Shown here: positions 1 to 8,887 of the stretch, in pieces | Position numbering within the stretch: the stretch's first letter is position 1 | Layout: every line of letters starts with the position of its first letter | From: Bifidobacterium myosotis | GTDB lineage: Bacteria > Actinomycetota > Actinomycetes > Actinomycetales > Bifidobacteriaceae | Assembly: GCF_002259745.1 (NCBI RefSeq) | Contig: NZ_MWWW01000008.1 | Location: 1 to 64,000, forward strand | Direction of reading: 5' to 3' | DNA: 64,000 bases | Position numbers and translations under genes: made by a program | Notes under the pieces: model-generated | What the model was told of the DNA's origin: nothing | The model's input: the letters and a program-made list of their open reading frames with translations, nothing else | Database searches by the model: none

Positions 1-1
1 C

Positions 2-475
2 GCGAGACGCGACGGCGACGAGGAGGGGGCGAAGCGCATGCGCGGCGTCAAATACGCCGTGTTGAAGAACCCGGACCGATTGACCGACCGGCAGGACGAA
101 TCCCTCGCCGCATTGGGGAACACGGACCCCAAGGGCCAGCTCTACCGCGCATGGCGGCTCAAGGAACTGCTGAGGAACCTGCTCAAGCACCCGCTCGGAC
201 AGGCCACGGCGGAGCTCAGGCACTGGGTGTTCTGGGCGTCCCACAGCCGCATCCCCGAGATCGTCGAACTCTCCCAAAAAATCCGCAGACGGCGGCCCGA
301 CATCCTCAGGACGATCGAGCTCGGCTACTCCAACGCCAGGCTCGAGGCGTTCAACAACCGGATCAAGGTCACCATCCGCATGGCCTACGGCTTCCACCAC
401 GTGAACAACCTCATCGCCCTGGTCATGCTCCGATGCGGCGGCCTCGACATCCGACTACCGAAACCCAACCCCTAA
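2..475 (+). CDS. ISL3-family transposase, C-terminal part (cut by window edge)
   Basis: The reading frame is open from the first bases of the window and ends at TAA 473-475, so only the last about 158 residues are present. The visible part has the features of the C-terminal catalytic half of ISL3-type DDE transposases: an Asp/Glu-rich stretch, then RGVKYAVLKNP near the window start, a central RAWRLKELLR helix, and near the end the conserved block ARLEAFNNRIKVTIRMAYGF followed by NLIALVMLRCGG. The glutamate in LEAFNN is the likely last residue of the catalytic triad. The stop is followed at once by a candidate right terminal repeat (476-496) and then by an Abi gene lacking its start. Family assignment rests on motif recall. 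Whether the element is complete cannot be seen here. Confidence 0.85.
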   Translation, partial: ARRDGDEEGAKRMRGVKYAVLKNPDRLTDRQDESLAALGNTDPKGQLYRAWRLKELLRNLLKHPLGQATAELRHWVFWASHSRIPEIVELSQKIRRRRPDILRTIELGYSNARLEAFNNRIKVTIRMAYGFHHVNNLIALVMLRCGGLDIRLPKPNP

Positions 476-496
476 CCCACGAAAACAGCAGAAGCC
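476..496. repeat. Candidate right terminal inverted repeat of the ISL3-like element
   Basis: Read outward to inward on the minus strand, the segment begins GGCTTCTGCTGTTTTCGTGG. ISL3 elements typically end in GGCTCTTC- or GGCTTC-like termini, and this one sits right after the transposase stop, where the right end is expected. An 8-bp target duplication would occupy about 497-504, but the left end is outside the window, so the pairing cannot be tested. Confidence 0.5.
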
Positions 497-498
497 TC

Positions 499-1527
499 CA
501 TTATGACAAGCCTTGGCTGAGCTTGGACGAGCAGATCGCGCGGGTGGAGTCCCGCGGCATGACCGACGCGCACGAGTACGCGATGGAGTTCGCGCGCATC
601 GGATACTACCGTCTGAGCGGATACTGGTACCCGTTCCGCAAACCCGCACCCGGGACGACGGATAAGCGCCTTGACGAGTTCGTCGAGGGCGCCCGCTTCG
701 AGCACGTGATGCGCCTGTACCGGTACGACGACCGGCTGCGCGCCGCCCTGTACTCCGCGTTGAGCAAGATCGAGCTCGCGATACGCGTCAAGGTCGGCTA
801 CGTGCTGGGCCGGCGCGACGCGTTCGCCTATCTCAAGCCCGTGATGCTCAGGGACGACCTCAATGTGGTCGAATACTCCAACTTCGTCCACTCGTTCACC
901 AAAGAGGTCAAACGCAACGACGAGGACTACGCCGAACACTTCAGGAACGACTACGACGGCCAGATGCCGATCTGGGCGGCCACCGAGGCCATGACCCTGG
1001 GCCACATCATCACGCTCCTGCGTTGCATGAAGCCCGAGGACCTTAACGAGATAGCCGCCGACTTCGGCGTCTCCCGGGGTGCGTTCAGTTCCTGGTTCAC
1101 CACCATGACCGAACTGCGTAACAGCGTCGCCCATCAGGAGCGTCTGTTCGACCGTGAGTTCGACAACATCCCGAACTGGGAGCAGCGTCCCGAGCTCGCG
1201 CACGCCAAACTGGCCAACGAGGCGTATCTACGCCGGCTCCAGAATCTGGTCCGTATGAACAAGGCGTACCACGAGTTCCAGCAGTCCCAGCGCCGTCATA
1301 CCAGGATCTACGGGCAGCTCGCCGTCATCGCGTATATGCTGCGCAACCTCGGCGACGACGACGAGGCCCTGAACCTCAAGCACTGTCTGGAGGCGTTCCC
1401 CACCGACATCCCGGGCATGAGCCCGAACAAGACCATGGGCATCCCCGACCACTGGAAGGACCAGATCCTGTGGAACTTCGACCTGCCCGGCGCGGGTGCG
1501 GCGGACGGCTCCACGACGGGCGAATAG
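499..1527 (+). CDS. Abi_2 (AbiD/F-like) abortive infection protein, 5' end lost to the IS
   Basis: Abi_2 proteins are HEPN-superfamily proteins that act in phage abortive infection or as toxin-like RNases. The signature N-terminal block RIGYYRLSGYWYPFRK lies about residues 34-49 of this frame. Near residue 206 is RNSVAH, which fits the HEPN R-x4-6-H catalytic pattern, followed by QERLFDREF. The frame enters from the transposon side with no in-frame ATG or GTG before the conserved LSLDEQIARVESRGM segment. The first usable codons are CTG 517 or TTG 523, with no clear ribosome site. Family members normally have only a few residues before this point. The insertion therefore appears to have removed the start codon and leader but left the fold intact. 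Expression would need read-out from the IS or a rare start. Confidence 0.8.
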   Translation, partial: HYDKPWLSLDEQIARVESRGMTDAHEYAMEFARIGYYRLSGYWYPFRKPAPGTTDKRLDEFVEGARFEHVMRLYRYDDRLRAALYSALSKIELAIRVKVGYVLGRRDAFAYLKPVMLRDDLNVVEYSNFVHSFTKEVKRNDEDYAEHFRNDYDGQMPIWAATEAMTLGHIITLLRCMKPEDLNEIAADFGVSRGAFSSWFTTMTELRNSVAHQERLFDREFDNIPNWEQRPELAHAKLANEAYLRRLQNLVRMNKAYHEFQQSQRRHTRIYGQLAVIAYMLRNLGDDDEALNLKHCLEAFPTDIPGMSPNKTMGIPDHWKDQILWNFDLPGAGAADGSTTGE

Positions 1528-1730
1528 TCGTAGACCACTGGCTGCACCAAGTCGCATAACCAACTCCCCCGAGGATGTCATCCTCTTACAGGAAACGTCA
1601 TCCCATCCACACCGATGACTTGTCCGGTTACCTTAAGCAGCACGGGGAATACGAACCGTGCGCACGCCGCGGGACAAGCCCGCCGGCGTACTGGTTGGCT
1701 TCGAGGTTTCTTGGACGAGAGGAGAGCGGT

Positions 1731-2495
1731 ATGGGACGCAATGGATACGCACGCCACGACGGGATGGGCATGATTTCGGGCAACACCCTAGCCGTCCCCC
1801 AGCCGTTGGAAGGGGCGGAGCCGATGGGGGCCGGCATCGACGGCGACGCCATGATCGACCTGTACTCGTTCCAGCATTGGGACACCATCCGCCGCGCGTT
1901 CGGCCGGCGCGGCGCGTACACGCCCTCGCTGGCCAAGTCACGCGAGGAGGCGTATCGCGAGGACGCCGACGCGGGCTTCGAGACGCCATCGTGGAACGTG
2001 TACGGGCCCGCCTACCGGTGGATGATGAAGGAGATGACCGAAGCCGGCCTCCGTCGCCCCTACGCGGGCGCGTCCCCGTTCTGGGCGTGGGCCCGTTGGC
2101 TTGATCCCGATATGCAGGGCAGCAACGACCCCTCTTGCCTGTACGAGGGGTTCGAGGACATGTACCGGGGATTCCAGCTGCTGCACCTGCGCGTGAAGAC
2201 GAGCCGCGTCCTGTGCACCAGCTTCGACCAGTACCACTGCGTGCTCAACAACATGCCATGCGGGCCCATCGCCCTGCTCGCCGACCACGACGGCGACTCG
2301 CTCGACCGGTGGCTGGACGACCACTGGGAGGACTCGGACGAGCAGAAGCGCCGCCAGTGGCACGACAACGTCATCGTCCCCGCGGACCGCATGCCCGACG
2401 ACTGGATCCAGGCGTGCCTGTGGACCATCACCCCCGCCGACGTCCTCGACATCACCGAGCTCGTCGACGACAAGCTCACCATCACCACCCTGTAA
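1731..2495 (+). CDS. DUF3841 domain protein
   Basis: About 254 residues. The family is of unknown function and is often found in mobile or accessory regions. The typical order is visible: an opening IDLYSFQHWDTIRRAF near residue 41, then YGPAYRWMMKEM and SPFWAWARW in the middle, a central VLCTSFDQYHCVLNN, and near the end IPDDW-like RMPDDWIQACLWTITPADV. ATG 1731 was chosen because GAGAGGAG lies 4-14 bases upstream. The same frame is open back to 1575 but without a comparable ribosome site. The N-terminal 40 residues before the conserved start are extra, so ATG 1851 (MIDLYS) is an alternative start. It follows the Abi gene by about 200 bp and converges with the next gene. Confidence 0.72.
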   Translation: MGRNGYARHDGMGMISGNTLAVPQPLEGAEPMGAGIDGDAMIDLYSFQHWDTIRRAFGRRGAYTPSLAKSREEAYREDADAGFETPSWNVYGPAYRWMMKEMTEAGLRRPYAGASPFWAWARWLDPDMQGSNDPSCLYEGFEDMYRGFQLLHLRVKTSRVLCTSFDQYHCVLNNMPCGPIALLADHDGDSLDRWLDDHWEDSDEQKRRQWHDNVIVPADRMPDDWIQACLWTITPADVLDITELVDDKLTITTL

Positions 2496-2588
2496 ACGAC
2501 GACCGCGGCGCCGGCCAAGAACCACCCTGCCGATCACAGAGCGGCATGGGCGGCACGCATCCGGCCAACTCGATGATGCCGGACCATG

Positions 2589-2605
2589 CCCGATACGGCA
2601 TCGGG
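2589..2605. terminator. Short hairpin between convergent genes
   Basis: CCCGAT (2589-2594) pairs with ATCGGG (2600-2605) across a 5-base loop, in the 146-bp gap between two converging genes. There is no T-run, so it is only a possible bidirectional terminator. Confidence 0.35.
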
Positions 2606-2641
2606 GCCAGCCAATGGCCGCCGTCAGGACATCAACCGTGC

Positions 2642-4234
2642 CTACCCCTCATGCCTCACAGCGTCCGCCTGATCCATGAGGCGGAAGATGTTGAGGCCGC
2701 GGAACCGTGCGTCCGATCGCAGTACGTCAGTCGGGCGTGTGCCCTTGCCGGTGTCCGTGTCGTAGACGATGGTGTCGCGGATGGGCTCGGCGGGCTGGCT
2801 CGCCTCCTTTGCGGACTCGTCCAGCAGTTCGGGCTTGGGGTCGTCCTGCTTCAGGCATTCGGCGCACACGGGCAACATGCCCTCGCGCGTGTACCGCATG
2901 GCGGCGAACCGGCCGCACTGCGAGCACACGTGGATGGAGACCAACTGGTAGAGGAACAGCAGCGCGTCCATCGCCGCGGCAAGGGACACCGCCTCAGACC
3001 CGCCGTCCGTATCCTCGTCGCCCGCATCGCAACCCCATGTGATTCGCATCTGCCCGAACCGGGCCTCCGCGAGGTTGATGCGGAAGCCGCCGAGCCCCGC
3101 GTCGATGATCGTCTGCATGTCGCGGACGAGTTCCGCCCCGAGACCGAGCTTCCACCCGTCGGGCAGATCGTAGAGCGGCCCGGCCCACGGCCAGTGGCGT
3201 CGCAGCGCCGTGTCAAGCATGCGCCGAGTGTTGTGTCCCGTGAGCAGGTGGCGCAGCAGCGGCATGCTGATCTCGCCGGCGAGGACACGCTGCCGGTCGT
3301 CCTCGGTGAAGTCATGCCGGTGATGCCATGTGTCCGTGCTGTCGCCGGACGGGTCGATCACCTTCAACACGGTCCCGTACACGAAATTGTCCCTAGCCCA
3401 CTGGTGGGCGAGCCGGATCGTGGTCTCGCGGGGCGTGTTCAAGCGGGAGTTCCGATTATATTCGTCATCCAGATCGAACAGCAGCCGCCGATAGTAGCGA
3501 CGCAATGCGGGAACATCGTCGGGCACCCACCCATAGTCGTCCATATCGGCCGAGCAACGGTACCCCAAAGCGATCAGCTTCGCACTCAGATCGTTCTGTT
3601 TGTCGTAGAACCGTTCGGCCAGCTCCCAGTCCTCCATGTCCTCCAATGGCCACAAACTCTGCGTGCACGCGTACCGTTCCATCCTGTCCTTGACGAAATC
3701 GCCGTCATCCTTGCGGGGATTCCCGGCCAACGCGGCATGGACCCTGGCGCGTGCGTCGGGATCGGGCCAGGCCACGGGTTCCAGTTCCTGCATCCGGCGC
3801 CCCCATGCCTCGGCCGCCTCGTCCATGCGCGCGAACTCGTAGGATTCGATGGTCTCGCGTCCCTCGCGCAGCGCATGCCATTCGCCCGTGTAATCCCGAT
3901 ACCCCCGCTCATCCCCGTCCCGCTTGGCCCGGTAGGCGAGCAGACTCACGCGGACCAGCAGAGGCGCGAGCATACTCTCCGCGTCCTCGAACCGGCGGAG
4001 CGTGCCACGGGAGGATGCCGGCGTGCGGGCCGCGTCGCCGTCGGCCTTGACCCGTTCGCTGACCAGGTGGATCAGCCACCGCAGTCCCTCCTCGCCATCG
4101 GCTGCGGGCACCGGTCCGACCTCCGGGTATTCGACGCAGGAGGACACATAGGCGAGCTGCTCCTCGCTCCACTCCACCCGATACGTGTACCCGTACGCGG
4201 GATCATCGTCACGCATCCCCCACCATACGGCCAT
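2642..4234 (-). CDS. Unrecognised 530-residue protein with HicB-like N-terminus and C-terminal zinc ribbon
   Basis: I do not recognise the whole protein. The first about 50 residues (YTYRVEWSEEQLAYVSSC, then VEYPEVGPVPA and EEGL) resemble the small HicB-type antitoxin fold that begins with a YRVxWS strand. The middle 350 residues are acidic, mostly helical in character and rich in Trp and Tyr (LWPLEDMEDWELAERFYD, RRYYRRLLFDLDDEYNR). Near residue 440 is a CxxC-x16-CxxC motif (HVCSQCGRFAAM ... PVCAECLKQ) that should bind one zinc, reached after a hydrophobic helix. ATG 4234 is preferred because AAAGGAAGGTGG lies 5 bases upstream. A GTG at 4243 is also open. There is no signal peptide or membrane segment. 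It sits in an accessory island beside Abi_2 and DUF3841 genes, so a defence or stress role is possible but unproven. Confidence 0.6.
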   Translation of the reverse strand: MAVWWGMRDDDPAYGYTYRVEWSEEQLAYVSSCVEYPEVGPVPAADGEEGLRWLIHLVSERVKADGDAARTPASSRGTLRRFEDAESMLAPLLVRVSLLAYRAKRDGDERGYRDYTGEWHALREGRETIESYEFARMDEAAEAWGRRMQELEPVAWPDPDARARVHAALAGNPRKDDGDFVKDRMERYACTQSLWPLEDMEDWELAERFYDKQNDLSAKLIALGYRCSADMDDYGWVPDDVPALRRYYRRLLFDLDDEYNRNSRLNTPRETTIRLAHQWARDNFVYGTVLKVIDPSGDSTDTWHHRHDFTEDDRQRVLAGEISMPLLRHLLTGHNTRRMLDTALRRHWPWAGPLYDLPDGWKLGLGAELVRDMQTIIDAGLGGFRINLAEARFGQMRITWGCDAGDEDTDGGSEAVSLAAAMDALLFLYQLVSIHVCSQCGRFAAMRYTREGMLPVCAECLKQDDPKPELLDESAKEASQPAEPIRDTIVYDTDTGKGTRPTDVLRSDARFRGLNIFRLMDQADAVRHEG

Positions 4235-4310
4235 CACAACCACCTTCCTTTCGCATCGTCATGTATCGGGCCGCATCCCGGCCCCACAAATGACCAACCA
4301 GAGAAATAAG

Positions 4311-4332
4311 GCCGGATGGGATGCCGTCCGGC
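4311..4332 (-). terminator. Hairpin downstream of the zinc-ribbon membrane protein gene
   Basis: GCCGGA (4311-4316) pairs with TCCGGC (4327-4332). It lies 47 bases past the stop of the minus-strand gene that ends at 4379 and before the next minus-strand gene, as expected for an intrinsic terminator, although no clear U-tract follows. Confidence 0.45.
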
Positions 4333-4378
4333 AAAGGCGACATCCCATATCATCACGGAGGCTCGCGCGCCCCCGTGT

Positions 4379-5506
4379 TCAGGACAGCAGGCTGCCAAGA
4401 TCGTTGGCGAACATGACGCCGAGCGTCAGGGCCACGGCCAGCACGATCACCACCGCCACGACCGTCTCCAGTACGATCATCAGCAGCATGGACAGGAACC
4501 GCGCCCAATGCGCGTCCAGCCGGCGTCGGGGATTGCCCTCCCAGACGAGCACGAGCAGCCACACGTTGAACGTCTGCGAGGCGAGCATCCAGACCGCCAG
4601 GGCGAGCGGATCCAAGTGGACGAGCCCGAGCAGGCAGGCGACGAGATTCAGCACCGTCCACGGGCCCAGACGGTGCGCCACCGAATCATGCAGACCGCCG
4701 AAGCCCAGCGGGTCGGCCATGGCCGCCCGGGCCAGCCGCAGGCAGCCAAGGGCCGCGTACAGGAACACGGTCCCCCCGATCCACAATCCCATGAACACGC
4801 GGAACCCGGCCTCCTCCATCATGTCGGACAGCCAATAGGACACCTCGTAGGGCAGGCCCGCCGTCGCGCCGGACGCGGCGTTGCCCGCCACGAGGATCGG
4901 GGCCAGGGCCGACAGGAACGTGGTCAGCACGATGACCACGATCCCGTACCACGCCCGGCCGCCACCCACCTTGGACGGACGGGTGACGAACGTCCTGAAC
5001 CAATCACCGAACGCACGCGCCTCGGCCTTCGCCCTCTCCTGCTGCTCGGGCGTCAACAACGGCTTGACATCCGCAGCACCCGGAACCGGCATGGGACCGG
5101 TGGGCGGCACCCCCGGAGCCGGAGACGGGATGGGCGGCACCCCCGGAGCCGGGCGAGGCGGCACAGGCGCCGCTCCGGGCTCGGACACCTGCTGGGCCGG
5201 AACACTCGGAACAGGAACACTCGGCGCCGGAACAGGGCCGGCCACGGACGGCGGCATCGGAACGGCCGACCCTGCCGGCATATCCGACGCCGACGGCAAC
5301 GGCTGCGACCCCAACACCAAGGTCTGTAGAGGGTAGACATCCGGCGCGGAATTCGGCACGGCATCCGGCACGGACGTCTCACCGGCACCGGGCGCAGTCG
5401 CACCTTGCGTCTGGGGAACCGCCCCCTCGAAACTGCTGCCGCATCCACGGCAGAACCTCGCCGCGTCCGGGCTTTCGATACCACACTTAGGACATGACTT
5501 CATCAT
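4379..5506 (-). CDS. Zinc-ribbon membrane protein with proline-rich linker
   Basis: 375 residues. The N-terminus is a zinc-ribbon knuckle pair (KSCPKCG, then FCRGCGSSF, residues 4-26). A long Pro/Val/Ala linker of about 130 residues follows, containing a tandem duplication in which VPPIPSPAPG-type units repeat (about 5103-5157). The C-terminal half has four to five hydrophobic segments, including WYGIVVIVLTTFLSALAPIL, FRVFMGLWIGGTVFLYAAL, LAVWMLASQTFNVWLLVLVW and LLMIVLETVVAVVIVLAVAL. The layout (cytosolic zinc ribbon, flexible arm, membrane anchor) is common in Actinobacteria and Firmicutes proteins of unknown role. It shares its N-terminal design with the next gene, 152 bp away on the same strand. 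Two ATG codons (5506, 5503) follow the ribosome site AAGGAAG, and the second is better spaced. Confidence 0.7.
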   Translation of the reverse strand: MMKSCPKCGIESPDAARFCRGCGSSFEGAVPQTQGATAPGAGETSVPDAVPNSAPDVYPLQTLVLGSQPLPSASDMPAGSAVPMPPSVAGPVPAPSVPVPSVPAQQVSEPGAAPVPPRPAPGVPPIPSPAPGVPPTGPMPVPGAADVKPLLTPEQQERAKAEARAFGDWFRTFVTRPSKVGGGRAWYGIVVIVLTTFLSALAPILVAGNAASGATAGLPYEVSYWLSDMMEEAGFRVFMGLWIGGTVFLYAALGCLRLARAAMADPLGFGGLHDSVAHRLGPWTVLNLVACLLGLVHLDPLALAVWMLASQTFNVWLLVLVWEGNPRRRLDAHWARFLSMLLMIVLETVVAVVIVLAVALTLGVMFANDLGSLLS

Positions 5507-5658
5507 CGACTTCCTTTCCTATCCAATCGACTTCACACCAAGCCCCGTTCAGGGCCTCCACACATCACAACTGGACAACGTCACTGCTCTTGGTCCTTGG
5601 CAGACATGAGCGACCGCACGGGGCATGACGCCATTCGAACGGCCATGTGCACACCGAA

Positions 5659-8169
5659 TCAGTTCTGCACTCCCGCCACAAACGGAAGACCACTCTCCAA
5701 TTGGGTGTTGAGCAGTACAGTGTGGGGAATGCGGCCTCCACCATCTCCACCATTGAAAGCCATCTGCAACCACTGGACGGTGTCAGAAGGAATCTGATCG
5801 GTGCTGGTGCCGGTTAGATAACCAGAGAATGCACCACATGGACTCATTCCGGTGGCCTCCGCTTCGGCGTTGTGATAGCGTGTGCCATCCTTGATCGTGC
5901 TCTCCCCAGGCGTTCCGGCGAGCTTGAGCGCCGCAGCGTCGCACTTAAGAAGGTAGGTGCCGTCGCTCTGTTTCTCGATCGAACTGAATCGTCCGGTGAA
6001 ATCGGCGACTTCGACAGTACCGTTCGGATATCCGTCACCCTGGTCGCCGAGGTTGGCATCCTGAAAATGGCCGGAGAATGTGCCGTCCTCGGACACCTTC
6101 AGGCTGGTGTACCAAGCACCCGCGCCGCCGGAGAACGAATACGTCGCGGCGAACGGCTTGTAATCGGTCTTGGTTGCCGATTTCTGTGAGCTTCCTTCGC
6201 TCACGGTCTTGCCGTCAAGAAGCGTCCAGTCGATTGGATTCTCCTCGAGGTAGTACACGTTCTTCGCGTTGGGCGCGTCCTTGAAGGGAGCAGGCTTGCC
6301 CTTGGCGGTGGGACGTGTGGTGTCGACAGCGCCGTTGTCGGCGGAGACTGGCTGGTAGGCGGCCTTATCACGACGGATGAGGTAGGGGCGGTCCGCGTCC
6401 GGCTTGAAATCAGTCTTGGACGCGAAGTAACCGTCCGACTCCAGCTCGTTGAGATCGGCATCCACAGGCATGTAGACGAACAGTTCACCCGGATGGTAGG
6501 TCAAGCCGGTCATGGGATGCATGTCGCCGGTAGTACTGTACACGCCGTTGTCGCATGAGTAGGAACCGACACCCCCGCCGAGGTAATGGTCGCCGCAGTA
6601 GGGCAGGCTATAGCCTTGGATGAGCTCGAACGCGCCGGTCTTGCCGGAAATCAGGAAGTTCTCCATGCCCTTCATCGCATACTCGTCACCACCCTGCCCG
6701 GCAGGCGCGCAACGCACGCTCTGCGTATACCAGCACATGTCGAGACGAGAATCACGATCATCGGCCCCATTGAGCGCGACGAAGAAACCACTGGATTCCT
6801 TGCTTCCCCATCCCTCGGACGAATCCAAGGTGATGCAGTCACCGCCGGTCGTGCAATACCGGCCGACCAGCCGACCCACATGCTGGATACTCGTCTTGCC
6901 GGTCATCGAATCGACGCCATCCAACACGTCATACCGTTTCGACGCGTCGACGCCGTAATACAGGGTCACGTCCTTGACATCCGTCTTCACACCAATGCCC
7001 GGATTCGCGCCCACGATCCTGCCCAAGTATTTCCTACTGGAGAAACGTGGCTCCAACGTGACCGTATAACCCATCGACTCAAGCTGGCTCTGCGCCTCGT
7101 CCTGGTTCATGCCGGCGATCTCCACCGGAATGCCATCGCCCTCGACGCCCACGCCCAAATCGATGCCCGCATCCGGGTCGGTCACCGGGTCACCGTCCGC
7201 GGGACGGGTCACCGACACATGCCCCGGCTTCAGGGAGACGACCTCATGCTCCGTCAACGTCACACCCATCGGCTTCAAAGTCTGCTCAGCCTGCTGCACG
7301 CTCTGGCCGACCGTACCCTCGGGCACACCCGGGCCCATGGACTCCACCACCGTCACCGTACTGCCCGCAGCAAGACGGTCACCGCTCTTCGCACCCTCGA
7401 GACCCACATACGAGCCCTTCCTCGCACCGTCATACTGCTTCTTACGGATGACCTTGAAGCCACGGCCCTCCAACTGGGAAGCCACATCACCCGCACTGGT
7501 CGCGTTGATCGCGGGCACCTCACGCGGACCCCACACGTTCCACGCCACCAGACCGCCAACCACCACGCACAACGCAATCAGCGCCGCCAGAACAGTCACC
7601 ATGATCCGCGTACGACGATCCGGACCCGGGACAGGAGCGACGACGGCCGCGACGGAACCGCCAGCCACACCGCCGTCGCCACCGGCACTATTGCCGCCGG
7701 CCACACCACCGGTAACACCGCCACGCCCGCCGACGCCGCCGGATACAGGCATTCCCATGGAAGTGGAAGCGGATGTCGGCAACGGCGCAGTCGGCACACT
7801 CCCAGGCTTTTGCGACGGCACGGCACCCGCCCCGGACGGCGTTGAAGACTGGGCCGGCTCGTCCACCAGCGTCCTCGTGGATTCATCAACCAACGTCCTC
7901 GTCGAATCGGCAGCCGACGCAGCCGGCACCGCATCCACCGAAGTAGACGCAAAGCCCGCCGGAGCCGGGGCCGGCACCGGTGTTACGGCCGACACCGAAG
8001 CGAACGGCACCGACGGAACCGGCGACGCCGGAGAACCCGGCACACCCGCAGGCTCCCCGCCGCCCCCAGGCCGCCACCCATCACGGTCCATCCCATCCAG
8101 ACGCGCACCACAACCGGTGCAGAACTTGGCACCATCATCGTTTTTCGTGCCACATACAATGCAGAACAT
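5659..8169 (-). CDS. Zinc-ribbon, single-pass membrane protein with PASTA-like repeats and large extracellular domain
   Basis: 836 residues. A zinc ribbon (FCIVCG, then FCTGCGARLDG, residues 2-25) is followed by a low-complexity Ala/Val/Pro/Gly linker to about residue 188, then one membrane helix (IMVTVLAALIALCVVVGGLV, about 191-210). Outside lie about three PASTA-type units of roughly 65-70 residues. These begin near ATSAGDVASQLEGRGFKV, then GQSVQQAEQTLKPMGVTL, then MNQDEAQSQLESMGYTVTL. A C-terminal region of about 400 residues has no family I recognise. PASTA repeats usually sense peptidoglycan, but no kinase domain is present. The inferred topology is a cytosolic ribbon with an outer sensor or adhesive domain. 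ATG 8169 follows AAGGAGG. The gene has the same N-terminal plan as its downstream neighbour and may form a pair with it. Confidence 0.75.
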   Translation of the reverse strand: MFCIVCGTKNDDGAKFCTGCGARLDGMDRDGWRPGGGGEPAGVPGSPASPVPSVPFASVSAVTPVPAPAPAGFASTSVDAVPAASAADSTRTLVDESTRTLVDEPAQSSTPSGAGAVPSQKPGSVPTAPLPTSASTSMGMPVSGGVGGRGGVTGGVAGGNSAGGDGGVAGGSVAAVVAPVPGPDRRTRIMVTVLAALIALCVVVGGLVAWNVWGPREVPAINATSAGDVASQLEGRGFKVIRKKQYDGARKGSYVGLEGAKSGDRLAAGSTVTVVESMGPGVPEGTVGQSVQQAEQTLKPMGVTLTEHEVVSLKPGHVSVTRPADGDPVTDPDAGIDLGVGVEGDGIPVEIAGMNQDEAQSQLESMGYTVTLEPRFSSRKYLGRIVGANPGIGVKTDVKDVTLYYGVDASKRYDVLDGVDSMTGKTSIQHVGRLVGRYCTTGGDCITLDSSEGWGSKESSGFFVALNGADDRDSRLDMCWYTQSVRCAPAGQGGDEYAMKGMENFLISGKTGAFELIQGYSLPYCGDHYLGGGVGSYSCDNGVYSTTGDMHPMTGLTYHPGELFVYMPVDADLNELESDGYFASKTDFKPDADRPYLIRRDKAAYQPVSADNGAVDTTRPTAKGKPAPFKDAPNAKNVYYLEENPIDWTLLDGKTVSEGSSQKSATKTDYKPFAATYSFSGGAGAWYTSLKVSEDGTFSGHFQDANLGDQGDGYPNGTVEVADFTGRFSSIEKQSDGTYLLKCDAAALKLAGTPGESTIKDGTRYHNAEAEATGMSPCGAFSGYLTGTSTDQIPSDTVQWLQMAFNGGDGGGRIPHTVLLNTQLESGLPFVAGVQN

Positions 8170-8258
8170 CCCTCAACCCTCCTTGCAACCAATCATGCCA
8201 GCCAACGACGCCAGAACCGCCGTAGACAACCGGCAAACAGGACCGACCACCGGCCCGC

Positions 8259-8841
8259 CTATTCCACCAAACTGGACAACACGCCCGGACCGTCCAAAAC
8301 CACGCGCGACCTATGCCATCGATACAGCTCACGCCGACCAAACCACCGCCCATTTCCGCGTCCACCGCACCGCCAACCCCAGGTACCATCCTCATCAACG
8401 AGTCCGCCGGCGCAACCCGTGTCATCCGCATCAGCCGAGCCACCCGCGTCATGCCGAATCATCCATGCCATCCACACGACCCGCCCCGTTACGCCATCGA
8501 GCGGGAAGAGGAGGTCGCGCTCCATCGTCATGTTCTTGTACGTCATCGGCCCGTCATCCCCATCGACCAGCACGTCATACGACCACTCGTTGCCGAAGAA
8601 GTCATGATGGTTCACCGTCACCACCACCCCGGCATGCACCCGTGCCATCGAACTCGAACCCCACACGCTCGCCCCTGTTTAATACCAGACCGCCCGCGTT
8701 GAGATCCACGCCCTTCGCCATGATCCTGCCAGCCGCATCGCGCGCATGCGCGACGGCTCGCCCCTCGTCATCCGACGAATGGCCTCCACCGTCATCGACG
8801 GCCATCTCTTCGATTTCATGACGTACCGACACCTCACACAT
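8259..8841 (-). pseudogene. Frameshifted hypothetical protein remnant
   Basis: Two overlapping minus-strand frames read as one protein. Frame A starts at ATG 8841 (MCEVSVRHEIEEMAVDDG, later GRIMAKGVDLNAGGLVLNR) and runs to about 8655. There the coding-like signal passes to the neighbouring frame B (ARVHAGVVVTVNHHDFFG, then EWSYDVLVDGDDGPMTYKNM), which ends at 8259. The composition is acidic and protein-like up to about 8510, then becomes irregular. A one-base shift near 8640-8660 would join the two parts. I do not recognise the family, and it may simply be a decaying gene. No convincing ribosome site is seen. Confidence 0.4.
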
Positions 8842-8887
8842 GACGACGCTCAGATACGGCAACCTCGTTTGCAGCCACCTCGTCTGC

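Noticed and set aside
151-480. Extension of the Abi reading frame upstream through the transposase
   Set aside because: This part is a shadow frame of the transposase. It has Arg/Pro/Ala-rich composition and no homology. The Abi homology begins only after 500.
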